Origin: Siphonodentalium dalli
Lineage: Eukaryota; Mollusca; Scaphopoda; Gadilida; Siphonodentaliidae
Direction: 5' to 3'
DNA length: 64,000 nt
Assembly: GCA_032622095.1 (NCBI GenBank)
Contig: CP136065.1
Location: forward strand, 241,221,530 to 241,285,529
How positions within the stretch are numbered: position 1 is the stretch's first letter; every line of letters starts with the position of its first letter. The position numbers and the translations under genes were made by a program. A model generated the notes under the pieces. The model worked only from the letters and a program-made list of their open reading frames with translations, did not search any database and had not been told where the DNA came from. This document shows positions 1 through 11,324 of the stretch, one piece after another.

Positions 1-538
1 ATTAATGTATATTTCTGATTCGTTACAGATCCCGACCTATGGTGTATATTCTATCTAGACATTAATGTATATTTCTGATTCGTTCCAGATCCCGACCTAT
101 GGTGTATATTCTATCGAGACATTAATGTATATTACTGATTCGTTACAGATCCCGACCTATGGTGTATATTCTATCTAGACATTAATGTATATTTCTGATT
201 CGTTACAGATCCCGACCTATGGTGTATATTCTATCTAGACATTAATGTATATTTCTGATTCGTTACAGATCCCGACCTATGGTGTATATTCTATCTAGAC
301 ATTAATGTATATTTCTGATTCGTTACAGATCCCGACCTATGGTGTATATTCTATCTAGACATTAATGTATATTTCTGATTCGTTCCAGATCCCGACCTAT
401 GGTGTATATTCTATCTAGACATTAATGTATATTTCTGATTCGTTACAGATCCCGACCTATGGTGTATATTCTATCTAGACATTAATGTATATTTCTGATT
501 CGTTACAGATCCCGACCTATGGTGTATATTCTATCTAG
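1..538. repeat. 60-bp tandem satellite, 9 copies
   Basis: Nine head-to-tail 60-bp units, each beginning ATTAATGTATAT and ending CTATCTAGAC. They differ at only a few positions: the A/C in CGTTACAG is C in copies 2 and 7, copy 2 has CTATCGAGAC, and copy 3 has ATTACTG. The last copy stops at CTATCTAG, after which the sequence is unrelated. The array runs off the left edge, so its true size is unknown. The low divergence suggests recent amplification or homogenisation. No coding potential is seen. Confidence 0.97.
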
Positions 539-734
539 TTGCTGGGATTGTTATATTTATCTCCGCAAAGTCATGGAGCAGGTACAATATTATTTTATCC
601 CACATCATTTGAATTTTTGAGACTACATCATAAAAGATGCACAGTTATAAAAAGGACATAGAACCTGTCGATCATTCAAATTCTTACAGCCCTGGGAATT
701 AGCATGCTTAGGTAAAAGCAGAGACACATTCTTT

Positions 735-1310
735 TTAGTCGAGTTTTTCAAAAACTCGACTTATGGTTTGACGAGGGACAGTGGGCGGGCGGCGGCAGGC
801 AGACCTAAAGAATGCCTTATAACTTTGACATTTGTTAATGGATTCAAAAACATTTTGGTATGTGAGTTGCTCCCCATGACTATTGACTGCATGTAGAAAA
901 TAGGTCACGTCCAAACTTTTTGACAAGAGTTATCCATCTTAGATGGTTTTTAGTCAAGTTTTTCACCGTTGGCGCGATAACTCACGCAAATATTAACCAA
1001 TTTCAAGAATATTTTGTATATGAAACTCTTGCAACAATATCTCGGACGAGTTCGAAAACCAGGTTGAATTATTTTAGTTTATCTATTTTTAGCAATTTTA
1101 TCACCGTTAGCGCGATAACTCGATGAAATATTAACCGATTTCAACAATATTTGGTATATGAGTCTCATGCAACAATATCTCGGACGAGTTCGAAAACCTG
1201 GTTTGTCCGAATTTTTTTCCCGGAGTTATGGGTCTTAGTTTGTCTATTTTAATAACAATTTTATCACCGTTAGTGCGATCAAAAAACTCGACAAAAGCAT
1301 CTTAGATGCG
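735..1310. repeat. Dispersed repeat with internal ~155-bp duplication (ACTCGACTTATGG family)
   Basis: Starts with a short inverted repeat (GTCGAGTTTTTC / AAAACTCGAC) followed by TTATGGTTTGACGAGGGAC. It holds two diverged copies of a unit with ATTTTATCACCGTTAGCGCG and CAATATCTCGGACGAGTTCG, and ends near GATCAAAAAACTCGAC. Related fragments occur at about 3315-3400, 13985-14060 and 14520-14950. The short frames here are not convincing genes. Superfamily not identified. Confidence 0.6.
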
Positions 1311-1460
1311 TACCCCTTGTTTCCTTGGTAATACTATTGCCTTTTGTATTACCAAGGTAAAATAAGTTCATTGGGTTGCTAAACTTTCATTGTGTAATCC
1401 GTGTCAATCAGAAATACAACCTCTTTAGCTAAAATGACTTCCTTTCACTCTTCTTACATA

Positions 1461-1753
1461 CAGTAATGCCCTAAATAATCGACAACTTAACCACAGCAGA
1501 ATTATGGGTAACTTTTCAGGATTTAGTCGGAAAAATGGCCCTGAGTTTGTCAATTTTTTAGTCCATCAACCAACTGCAACATTATCTACAGTAATGCTCT
1601 AAATAATCGGAAATATGGCTTGTTGCCATTCATCGAAAGCTCTCAGTGAGAGCTTTCCGATGAATGGCAACAAGCCATATTTCTGACTAAATCCTGAAAA
1701 GTTACCCATATATTCTGCTGTTGTTAAGGAGTCGATTATTTAGGGCATTACTG
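1461..1753. mobile_element. Tc1/mariner-like palindromic MITE, chimeric copy
   Basis: Ends are CAGTAATGCCCTAA and its inverse, flanked by TA. This copy is longer than the usual 213 bp because the left arm is interrupted. After GTCGGAAAAATGGCCC comes about 60 bp (GAGTTTGTCAATTTTTTAG...) that also occurs at about 14885-14945 in an unrelated repeat, and then a second CAGTAATGCTCTAA start. It is therefore a nested or recombinant copy. Confidence 0.75.
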
Positions 1754-1755
1754 TA

Positions 1756-2047
1756 TATTATCCTACAATAGAATCGAGGGTACTAGGGTATTAACTATAA
1801 GGACACTGTCTGCGAGGTGGTTATACATATATTTTGTGTAGTGGCCTGGAAACAGTGTTTCCCAAAACAACTAACAATTTAGATGACAGTAATTTGATAG
1901 AATTAGATTTAACATACAGTATTGTTACTAAATTGTCTGGATCAAATCACTTTCTGCCTGGGCTGTTATCTCTCACCAAGGCAAAGATATTGCCTAGGCA
2001 TCTTTTCCTCAATTGCAAGGGCTGTTGTTATAACTCTTCCATCAGTC
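1756..2047. other. Unassigned non-coding stretch
   Basis: AT-rich sequence between two repeats. One 88-codon frame starts at 1834 but has no recognisable domain, no flanking splice logic matching the downstream NEMP exon, and runs into the next repeat. No function assigned. Confidence 0.5.
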
Positions 2048-2730
2048 CCGTTTTAAACGTCGGGCCAAACATGGGTCGCGCTATCTTTGGCTCGTGTTAA
2101 CGTTTGTTTGATTTATATGTCGAGCCAGCTGGCACGTGCTGTAATCGTATATTTTGAACAATTTTAGCATTTCTGATACAAAATGCCGTCTGCTATAATC
2201 ATTTCCTTGATAGTGTCCTCTGACAATGCACTATAAACTAGCCCTCGTTGTGTCTTTATTTATACTTCTATACAGTGCATGAATCTCATAATTTACATTT
2301 TCGTTGGTTTCAAAATCGGTATCTTGTCATTCGTTTCCCTTGAACCTTCAAATACTTATCTCTGCAATGTATTTATTCCCAACTTTCGCGAAACATCCTT
2401 TGTCAGTCGATACATGCATGTCCCCGTAGTACCGTACAATTGCCTTCAATCTATATTTACAACGGCCAAGAGTTAGCATGTCTGTGGCCCGAAACTGTTT
2501 TATACGACGTGCCAGACACGGGTCGCGCTAGGATGACTCAAGAGATAACGTAATGATGCCAAAAAGTTCAAATTGCGCATGCTCTCCGCCAAAGGGGTCC
2601 TAAATTATGACGAGCCAGTTGGTTTTATACATCATGCTCCAGTCGCGCTATCTTGGACTTTGTCATTTTCACAATAATTAGGCTGACGCAACCCGTGTCT
2701 GGCTCGACGTATAAAACGGGCCTCAGACTA
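2048..2730. mobile_element. Terminal-inverted-repeat element (CCCGTTTTAAACGTCGGGCC ends)
   Basis: The left end, CCCGTTTTAAACGTCG followed by GGGTCGCGC, is matched inverted at the right end (GTGTCTGGCTCGACG, TATAAAACGGGCC). The interior, including AATGCACTATAAACTAGC, recurs on the opposite strand at about 22900-23330. Dispersed non-autonomous element; superfamily not determined. The frame at 2279-2476 belongs to it and is not regarded as a gene. Confidence 0.6.
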
Positions 2731-3162
2731 CCAATTGTTAGAAATCAATTTAAAAAGTGTGCATTTTTATCTTTATTTAGATGTTTGATTGTTTCATATT
2801 TTTATTGAGTGTTAGAATCAATAAACTTAAAACTTGGAAAAACTTGAAAAAATTTAAAACCTGAAATTATGGCATATTTCATTACAGATAGCATTAGAAA
2901 ACACCTGTGAGATATTTTGGAAAAGTCCAAGAGTGTTTGACAAAATATATCCCAGATATTAATTGGGGATCTGAGTAATGAAATCAAATTGATAATTATT
3001 AATCAAGAGCAAGTTATCAACATTTTATGTTGCACCTCCTTGTAGTTAATATTATATATGGGTATAATTTTGGTATTATTTTGGTTGTATTTATTTTATA
3101 TGGGTGTCATTTTGGTTATATTTATTAATTTTATTTGGGTGCTATTTGGTATTTTTTCCCAG
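2731..3162. other. Probable NEMP intron, no recognised feature
   Basis: AT-rich, ending in a polypyrimidine-rich acceptor (ATTTTTTCCCAG) for the exon at 3163. I looked here for the preceding NEMP exon, which should end with two bases of a split codon. None matched. Confidence 0.5.
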
Positions 3163-3256
3163 GAACACCAGTCTACATTATGGAACAGGGATCAGTTTGG
3201 GTGTGCTAGGATCTTTACTGATCTTAATCTTCATCTTAACCAAGTTCTTACCACAG
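3163..3256 (+). CDS. NEMP1: NEMP exon (first in window)
   Basis: 94 nt. Acceptor TTTTTTCCCAG and donor CAG|GTAAAT. The first base completes a split codon, then the frame reads NTSLHYGTGISLGV and on to FILTKFLPQ, a transmembrane helix corresponding to the family's conserved YYSTG-type segment. Ends in phase 0. Confidence 0.87.
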
Positions 3257-6200
3257 GTAAATGTCACTTAACTCGATTCCGCCCCGCTTCGGTCATGAAA
3301 TGAAGAAACAACTTTTCAGTCAAGTTTTTTTTCTAAAACTCAACTTATGGTTTGACGAGGGATGGTTCGCGGATGGGCAGCCCAAACCTATATCATAGCC
3401 ATTTATTGATGGATGGATTCTGACAATTTGTGTCTAGAACAACTCGGCTTTCCAAAGAGTGATGTAATAAATTGTTTCCAAATATGGTGCGCATTCCCGC
3501 TGTTGTAAATGTGTATGAGAATCGTAGTATTTATAAAAATAAAGAAGATTCGAACGAATAATCATTGATGAATATCGTTGACTGATAAAAACTCAAAGAT
3601 ATTGCTTCCTTGATTCCGAAGAGGATAATGAATTATGAATATGTCACGGCATTGTCACCTGTATTCTGTTTTACAAAATTTGTAATGTTTCGCTGTGTGT
3701 GGGAAAATTGTCAACACATCAGTGACCACCGATCTTGAAATTTCAATATAACCAATCACTATGCTGTTTGTAATTGTAAGCCTTTCTGTACTAAATACTC
3801 AACGATAGGTCATTTGTTGAACTTATTATCTGAATATTTCTCACAATTGTATAAGAATCCTTCTGCATTGCATTATCCTCAGTTTGTCTGTCGCTCATTT
3901 TCCATGAGCACCTCTCCAGATTAATAATAGACCCTTCCAATGTATATTTTTAAATGGTCAGTTCTTTACAAAACAAGGTGATTTAAATTGCCCAATTTAA
4001 TTGAAATAGACTAAATAATGGCTCATTGCAATTTACCTTGTAGGTTAAGTCTTCCATGACTGGAGCTTCTTGAAATTTTGCGAAAACCTTGTGCCAATGC
4101 ATTCTCTTATATATGTGAGTCTGGGAGCCTCGCATATATAAGAGAATGCATTGGCCTAACAATAATTACCTTGACCTCAAGCCTTCACCTCAAGCCAGTG
4201 CATTCTCTTATATATATGAGATTCGCATTTATCAGAGAATGCACTGGCACAGGATCTTTAATGCTGCACCAGCGCAGCTCCCGTCATGAAAGGGTTAACA
4301 AATATTTACCACAAAATTATCCAAATAACAACATTTGAGAAGGGGGCAAAAAATATGGTCGGAGGGAATGAGAATCAAGCATTTTTTTAATTAGATCATG
4401 CCATGAATCTCTATACTCTGTCTCGTAGAGATCATATTCCACCAGTACAAAACCTGGCAACTTTTTTAAGTTTTGACAGGGAACCTTATAAAGTCGAAAA
4501 ATATATGGAGAATATATTTCTTAGTTATTATCTGCTCCTTAATAATGTACTTTATTGTAGGTGAAGGTCTCAACTCGAAATTTCATGCTTATCTGTGACT
4601 TTTGTGAGTCGATATCGCAATAAACAATGAATTAATTTCCTAGGATAAATTACATAATTCTAAGCGAAGCAAAGCAAAATCGCTCACAATGTCACTTAAA
4701 TCGTAAAATTTCGAGTTGAGACCTTCACCTACAGTGAATTACATTATTAATGAACAGATAGTAACTAATAAATATATTTCCCCACGATATTTTTCGACAT
4801 TATAAGGTTCCCTGTCAAAACTTCAAAAAGTTTCCAGGTTTTGTACTGGTGGAATATGATCTCTACGAGACAGAGTATAGAGATCATGGCGCGATCTATT
4901 ATTTTATATATATATTGGCCTAAAGAACTGTAGTTTTCTCTATCTAATTTCAGAAATTGAGGGTAATCTCATACGGGATGCTGGTATTCGGTGGCTCGGC
5001 TTCACTCTATTTGGTACAGTTTGTGTTCGACAGAGTGCAGCTGATCATGGAAGGGTACTGGCAGATAGCACTCATTTACACTGTTTTCACAGGACTTATA
5101 AGCTTTGCTATTGTGTACAGATACGGTCCAATTACAGACACTAAGAGTCTTAACTTAGTCAAGTGGAGTTTGCAGCTGACTTCTCTGGTGTTTATGTATA
5201 ACGGAAGCCAGTTACCAGAAGTGTCTATAGCCTTGATCATAATCGTCTTGACTGCACACAATTTTCCCAGTCATTATATGCGTGAAAAGATGTCATTTGT
5301 CAGAAGAATATGGTGAGTATGTTTTTTTCTGTTTTATATTATCGCCGGAAAAGATATTAGACCCTAACCAGTCAATCAATCTTACTTTATATTAAAATGC
5401 ATTCCCAGTTTGAAAATCTGAAATAAAGAATGTTCGACCATACCAAGAAGGAGTGCTCTATCTTGTTAGCAACCTCAATTAAATTGCATTTTGACTATAT
5501 ATTTCACCAGTTGGCATTGTACACCCACATGAGGGTTACATAACTGGTTACAAGCAAACAATTTAATGCAAAAGCAATTCCTAAAATTCATGAACAGCAA
5601 TAACTATGCACATTGCTATTTTGTAAATGTTTCAACCAGAGGCAAGAATAAATCGTTGGACATGGAAATTATGTTTTAGTGTCAATTTATCCCAACAAAT
5701 AAAAAAGGGGGTTTTAGGTTTGTTATGTCAAGGCTTGATAATAAGTCAGGGCATAAGCCTATGGGTCCAAACTCGTGTCAAAGCTTTAAAGTGAGTCAGG
5801 GCATAAATATTTCACCATGACCTTACGATTGAAATAAACCACTTTGTTATGCCTTTATAGACAAATCATATGCCCAGTCTTCAGTTTTATCTGTATTTTA
5901 TTCACAAAATAGCTATTTGCAGTCTTGAAATCGGGATTTATAAAAATTATGTTGTTGTTGGTGTAAGAGACAGACCATTTATAATTGGAATGAATTCATT
6001 ATGACCAATTTTCTGAATCCATAAACATATCAGGACTGATTTCATTCCTGTAACAGCTATGGCCACCCAAATTCTGAAGCCCAAATTAAATGGACATGCC
6101 TCGCTATAACCTCAAATTAGGTATCTATAATTTAATTTGGTAAGAGGTATCTCAAAACAAACATACGCAGAAGATTTCTGAACATTCATTTATATTGTGC

Positions 6201-9200
6201 TTAAAATAGATGTTTTGTTTCTGATATTTTTCGATAAATTGAGATTGTTAACATTTGGGCCAGTTTTTTAATTAGTGTTCGCATACAAAATTTCTTCCCC
6301 TGTAGACCATGGGAAGAAACTCTAGAGCCGTCTTTACTCTGAAAAGTTTACGGTACCTCATAATTTTTATGATTAAAACAAAGAGACATAGCAGTGCATG
6401 AAGTTTTAACATAGTTTCATGTTAAGATAACACAATATTGTGACCCGCCATATCAAATCCAGTCGGAAGTCGGGATTTTTTTACCCTGTGCCAATGCATT
6501 CTCTTATATATGCGAGTCGACCATAGGTCGCCTCGCATATATAAGAGAATGCATTGGCCTAACAATTTTTTACAATTTTAATAATTTTTTCTTGTATTCT
6601 TTAACAATTTTATAATTTCACCCATACAGAGCCCCAGACAAACATGAGCAGACAACACTCTTCTATATGCTTCTATATATGTGTGGGGCTCCCTGCAGGG
6701 TAATGGATGTTTTTTATTTTATGTCCTAAAAATTGTCAGAAACATTTATTTAAAAAAAATGATAAAAAATTGTTAAGCCAATGCATTCTCTTATATATGC
6801 GAGGCGACCTATGGTCGACTCGCATATATAAGAGACTGCATTGGCACAGGGTAAAAAAATCCCGACTTCCGACTCGATTTGATATGGCGGCTCACATATT
6901 GTGTCCAAATGCCCTCTCACTCGGTAATTATAATGCCCTCTCACTCTGTAATTATAATGCCCTCTCACTCGGTAGTTATAACCTTACTGATTACCTTTGA
7001 CTCTAGATCTATGCATTGAAAAGAACTATGTAACAATTTCTTATCTTATATTCAAAATCAGGTACAGGTGGTTTCCACCAAAGATTCGATTGCTGACAGA
7101 GGACGAGTATATACAACAGGCGAACGAGGCAACTGTAGCAGCATTAAACGACCTACGGGAATACTGTCGGAGTCCACAGTGTCCCACATGGAATGTCGTC
7201 AGAAAAATATCAACTCCGATCAAGTAAGTGAAAATAATATAATAATATGCAAGGTATATAGACATCGGCATGATGTCTAGACATCGGCATGATGTCAACG
7301 GGACCAAACCAAAATTTAGCTTCTGTTTAAATAACTCATATAACAATTAGTTTTCTATCGAGACAAGCTCCAGATGGCTGGATTCCATGGCTCCTAATTA
7401 TTAGTTTACACCCCCTCCCCCGATTCCCTGACTCATAATGATTAGTATACACCCCCCCCCTCCCCCGATTCCCTGACTCATAATTATTAGTTTACACCCC
7501 CTCCCCCAATTCCCTGACTCATAATGATTAGTATACACCCCCCTCCCCCGATTCCCTGACTCATAATTATTAGTTTACACCCCCCTCCCCCGATTCCCTG
7601 ACTCATGATTAGTTTACACCCCCTCCCCCGATTCCTTGACTCATAATGATTAGTAATGAATTTGAGTCATGGAATAGTGTAAAATACACTCATGTGCTCT
7701 ATGAAAGATGCAAACAACTTGGTAATTATAATGAAACTGAATAAATGGCTGGAGTCATAAATTCATTTTCATTATAATTACCATGTTGTTTGCATCGTTC
7801 ATAGAGCACACAAGTATATTTTGCACTAATCCATGGCTCAAATTCATTCATTTGTTGCATATATTCTGTTGAGTATAAAAGGAGATGGTTCGATAAATTA
7901 GTTTACAGTACCCCTTTAATAGTTGAACAATCGTTATGAGTACACATTCAACTTGTACATCATTGTGTAGCTGAGGATGTCTCCGTTCAGCTCAGGCATT
8001 TGGGAGATACAGCCGTCTGAAAATAAGTGGTGAAATTTTTGTGTTTTGTGGGCATGACTTCCAGAGATAAAAACTTGAGGTCAGCACATACATAGAGATT
8101 TGTTAATTGGGGACTGATTTTGGTCCCGTAAAGGCCAATTACTATCAAGTCGGGCATGTCCTAATCCATCGTAAACTTGGTTTGATGCCAAATGAGCGAT
8201 GAACGCTGATGTCGCCAACTTGCACATCACGTCAATCAAACTCTGTACCTTTAAGGGTTTAGCCAAACTACAATGAGAATTTACTATAGAAAACTTTGTC
8301 GACAGATTGATTTTACATTTTTATTCGCCCGTTTGAAAAAAACGGTCGTATTATGTAAATGGGTTGTCCGCGTCGTCCGTCTGTCCGCTTTTGGTTTCCG
8401 GATGATAACTTTAGATTGAATCGAGTGAACTGAACCAAATTTGGTATGATAGTTTACCACACCAAAATACAGATCAAGTTTGAATATGGGTTTCGTCCGC
8501 ATGATTTTGACTGAGTTATGCCCCTTTTTATGTGTACCCATACCATGTATGGTACACATAATGCTGACGTCCGGATCAACCATCCGTCGTTCGTCCGTCC
8601 GTCTGTCCGTCTGTCCGTCTGTCCGTCTGTCCGTCTGTCCGTAGACACTTGCTATCCGATTCGATTACTGGAGTATCTTTTATCGGATCATGTTCAAATT
8701 TCATGTGCATGTTTACAATGACACACCCCTCACCTGTATAGTTTTTGGTATAGATCGATTGATCGGTTTAGAAATTATTAACACTTTGCATCCACACATG
8801 GGCATGTGCTATCCGATGCAATAACCCAAGTGTTTTTTGTCCGATTGTGTTCATATTTGAAATGTAGGTTTATGATGACACACCCCTCACCTGTATAGTT
8901 TTTGGTATCGATCAGTTGATCGATTTAGAAAATAATTAACCCTGCGCACAAATTCTATCTGATGCATCTAAGTCAAACAATTTGCTTATGATCTGCCTCA
9001 TATTTCTTACCTAGGTCTTTGTTAGCACGTTCTTTATCTGTATGGATTTTTGTATCGTTTTGTTAACCCTTTTCACACTTATGTTTACTTAGTACTCACG
9101 CAAGCTGCTATGACTCAAAACATTTTTCATCTGATCTACACCAAATTTGGTACATGTGGTCCTCACCCCGAAATACAGATCAAGTTCAAATTTGGGTTTG

Positions 9201-11309
9201 ATCCGATTGATTTTAACAGAGTTATGGCCCTTTATAATTCAAGTAATTTACTACCTATTGTATATGCCCTGTGAGAATTTAAGACAAACAACTTTACACA
9301 GTAATCTGCATTATTGGAATCAGAAAATGACACTGGATACTCTTTGCTAAACCACTGCTGCCCCAGAGCTGTCAAATTTAAGTGATTGATGATACCTTAC
9401 TCCAGTTTGTGTGCAATAGTAATTTAACCCAACCTGTTGAAACATGTTCATGGCATTAATACAAATAGTCCATTGTCCATGTGAAGGATGTTCTGGAGCA
9501 TGGCTGTTTAGAGAATTGTTGTTTACAGAGACACTGTTGTCTTATTTTGAGAAAAAAATTTATCCACACATTAGTTCCATCATATGATGTCATTGAAAAT
9601 TATTAACACTCTCCACACATCATATGTTCATTCTCCTATTCTATGTCCAGGTTGATCGTGATCCACTTTTCACTTGCATGTATTTCAGGATTAAAATTAA
9701 CCTATCCATAGACACATCATATCTGATAGGCAGATTTTAAATTATCTCTTTCGCCTTGGGCCAGGTTCACTAAGAATTTCTATTAATTATAAGCCACCAA
9801 TTGAATATTCATCATTTGAGGATATATCTTATTTTGAAATTCCCTCTATTGCATTTGGGCTGCAGGATAATAATAATGGTTCTGGTATTCTAGAAGCTGA
9901 CTTATTGGTCAAATATTTTTCACCCAATTACTTTTATAATCTCATTCAGGTTGATTGTGACACATTCTTCACATGTATAGATTTTGGTATTGATTGAATG
10001 GTTTTGAGAATATTAACCCAATATTTAATAATATTTCTGCTGTTACAGACATTGTATCTTTCCAATGATCAGCTTAGAATAAAATTAACCATAGGTACAT
10101 GTATACTGTACGCGATCCAATGTTATGACTCTAATATTTTCAATTTGACCCTTCTCATATCTCTCCTTTAGTTATCTGATAATTCTGTATTAAAATATTT
10201 TATATCCAACCATTATCAATCATATTTAATATCAAGGTCTATACATGCACCCCTCACTTATATAGATGTTCAGGTGTTTGTTGGTCTCTAATCTCAATCA
10301 TCCCATAACTTTTACTATGCAGCTAACACAACAACATAATCTGTTATGACTCAGGTTCCATTGTAAGAAGTAAATAAATAGAGTTATTATGATGTTAATA
10401 TTGTAACAATTATATCTTTAACAGCTATGGTGCATCTGTCTGACTGTGTTTGGGTATAATTATCTTTATCAATCTATCACACATACATGTATCTCTGTTG
10501 GAGTGACCGAATAGGTTGAAATCGAATGTCATATCCATGTTCCTATTGTGTTTAAATGAGCAAGTTGCTCAATATGTCAGATTCCACTATGAAACTAATA
10601 AATAATAGTACGCTGTGAATTGTTGAAATTCTTGCACTCATAAAAAGATCGCTATCGCCAAGGTATGGGTTAAACATCTGCCGATCGTGATCGGCCTCTC
10701 GTTCAACTTAGATTTTACCTGATTTGCGTTTTCCGGATGATAACTTTAGATTGAATAAAGTGAACTGAACCAAATTTGGTATGTTGGTTTAACACCCCAA
10801 AATACAGATCAAGTTCGAATATGGGTTTCATCTTCATGATTTTGACTGAGTTATTCCCCTTTATCGACTTAGATTTTACCTGATTTGCGGTTTCCGGATG
10901 ATAACTTTAGATTGAATCGAGTGAACTGAACCAAATTTGATATAAAGATCAAGTTCAAATATGGGTTCTGTCTACATGCCCCACTCTACTCCAGAAAAGG
11001 GCGTATTATGCCACGCCCTGACGGCGTGCTCTTGTTTGAGAACTGAAATTTGATAATTAGGCTTTTTTGATGCTCTGAATCAGATAGAATTGTCGCCTGG
11101 TTACTCCAATGGCCCAAAACATGTCATTGACATAATGTTGGCTGATATACAGTCTGAATTACTAGTAATTTCATCATATTGATTTCCATTGCAGATTTGC
11201 GAGTTTTATAGAGGGAGACTCCCATATCTCAGATAACGAGTTGTTAGAACACGAGGCTGCTTCGTACATCGAACCTTACGAGGAAGACAGTGAAGATTAC
11301 TCTGATTGA
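3163..11309 (+). CDS. NEMP1: NEMP1/TMEM194-like nuclear envelope integral membrane protein, 3' part (4 exons)
   Basis: Joined exons 3163-3256, 4954-5312, 7062-7223 and 11195-11309 give about 242 residues ending in a stop at 11307-11309. All junctions are GT-AG and reading phases agree. The protein has several hydrophobic segments (GISLGVLGSLLILIF; YGMLVFGGSASLYLVQ; WQIALIYTVFTGLISF; LQLTSLVFMY then VSIALIIIVL). It then has the soluble tail typical of the family: RLLTEDEYIQQ, LREYCRSPQCPTW, and an acidic end with FIEGDSHISDNELLEHE. This order matches the NEMP family, inner-nuclear-membrane proteins linked in animals to nuclear envelope stiffness and fertility. The signal peptide and lumenal N-terminal domain are missing because the upstream exons lie outside the window or were not recognised. 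Introns are 1.7, 1.75 and 4.0 kb and filled with repeats. Family identity is strong; NEMP1 versus NEMP2 is not resolved. Confidence 0.9.
4045..4298. mobile_element. TTAA element type IV with hairpin cassette
   Basis: Flanked by TTAA. The left end (TTAAGTCTTCCATGACTGG) and the right end (GTCATGAAAGGGTTAA) form imperfect inverted termini. Inside are two diverged copies of the hairpin cassette (GCCAATGCATTCTCTTATA...). A sister copy is at 29893-30125. Lies in a NEMP intron. Confidence 0.75.
4395..4905. mobile_element. Long-arm foldback element (family D)
   Basis: About 510 bp with inverted arms of roughly 200 bp. The left arm runs ATCATGCCATGAATCTC, GTAGAGATCATATTCC, CAAAACCTGGCAAC, GGTGAAGGTCTCAAC; the right arm is its inverse and ends GAGTATAGAGATCATGG. 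Related pieces occur at about 11330-11960, 13140-13290 and 36540-36840. Lies in a NEMP intron. Superfamily unknown. Confidence 0.75.
4954..5312 (+). CDS. NEMP1: NEMP exon (transmembrane core)
   Basis: 359 nt. Acceptor TCTATCTAATTTCAG and donor ATATG|GTGAGT. Reads KLRVISYGMLVFGGSASLY and on to EKMSFVRRIW, with the tryptophan codon split by the following intron. It holds most of the membrane helices and the family signature around VYRYGP. The longest exon found for this gene. Confidence 0.92.
5313..6438. other. NEMP intron, no recognised repeat
   Basis: About 1.1 kb of AT-rich sequence. I see no coding exon, no clear tandem array and no inverted-repeat element here. Confidence 0.5.
6439..6898. 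mobile_element. TGACCCGCC-type MITE with hairpin cassette (type III)
   Basis: Ends are TGACCCGCCATATCAAATC and its inverse (GATTTGATATGGCGGCTCA). Each end is followed at once by CCCTGTGCCAATGC, the edge of the hairpin cassette (about 6481-6560 and 6777-6850). The centre contains a GGGGCTCCCTGCAGGGTAAT segment. A second copy in the opposite orientation lies at 35890-36292. No clear target duplication; not a TTAA element. Confidence 0.8.
7062..7223 (+). CDS. NEMP1: NEMP exon (TEDEY / LREYC tail)
   Basis: 162 nt. Acceptor ATTCAAAATCAG and donor ATCAA|GTAAGT. Completes the split Trp codon and reads YRWFPPKIRLLTEDEYIQQ, then NDLREYCRSPQCPTWNVV. This is the conserved C-terminal nucleoplasmic region of the family. 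Confidence 0.92.
7395..7655. repeat. ~45-bp minisatellite, about 6 units
   Basis: Units of CACCCCCCTCCCCCGATTCC plus CTGACTCATAATTATTAGT, slightly variable in C-run length and in TTA/TGA. Lies in the last NEMP intron found. The pyrimidine-rich, C-rich strand could form unusual DNA structure. Confidence 0.9.
7658..7852. repeat. Imperfect inverted repeat (~195 bp)
   Basis: Arms from AATTTGAGTCATGGAATAG to TGGTAATTATAATGAAA on the left. Their inverse on the right runs TTTCATTATAATTACCATG ... CCATGGCTCAAATTCAT. Foldback structure, possibly a MITE. Flanks too degenerate to call a target site. Confidence 0.65.
8325..9275. repeat. Diverged dispersed element with GTCCGTCT microsatellite
   Basis: Contains GATAACTTTAGATTGAATC, CCAAATTTGGTATG, AAATACAGATCAAGTT and GACTGAGTTATGCCCC. 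Then come a (GTCCGTCT)n run at about 8580-8640 and two ACACACCCCTCACCTGTATAG modules. The first phrases recur at 9145-9230 and twice at 10725-11000. An old dispersed element; superfamily not identified. Confidence 0.6.
9276..10720. other. NEMP intron sequence, no clear feature
   Basis: About 1.4 kb of AT-rich sequence with a few weak echoes of the preceding repeat (AGGTTGATYGTGAYCC, ATAGATTTTGGTAT). No exon or structured element supported. Confidence 0.45.
10720..11035. repeat. Tandem pair of ~145-bp repeat units
   Basis: Two consecutive copies of the phrase TTTTACCTGATTTGCG, TTTCCGGATGATAAC, GAACTGAACCAAATTTG, with an AATACAGATCAAGTTC tail. Same family as 8385-8535. Confidence 0.65.
11195..11309 (+). 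CDS. NEMP1: NEMP terminal coding exon
   Basis: 115 nt. Acceptor TTGATTTCCATTGCAG. Completes a split Lys codon and reads FASFIEGDSHISDNELL and on to EPYEEDSEDYSD, then TGA. The FxxFxEGxSHxxxNE motif and acidic end are characteristic of the family. A family-D repeat begins about 20 bp past the stop, so the 3' UTR lies in repeat sequence. Confidence 0.92.
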
Positions 11310-11324
11310 CGTGGGCTTCATATA

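Noticed and set aside
1-538. Regular repeats at the left edge considered as a CRISPR array
   Set aside because: The 60-bp units are directly contiguous with no unique spacers, and the sequence is clearly eukaryotic.
2279-2476. Hydrophobic 65-codon frame considered as a missing upstream NEMP transmembrane exon
   Set aside because: The same sequence occurs on the other strand at 22900-23150 as part of a repeat. It lacks the family motif, and no suitable donor is present.
3058-3303. 81-codon frame overlapping the first NEMP exon
   Set aside because: It is in the wrong frame. The exon's own frame (NTSLHYGTG...) matches NEMP and splices in phase to 4954.
7041-7346. 101-codon - strand frame over a NEMP exon
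   Set aside because: It is the antisense shadow of the verified exon 7062-7223.
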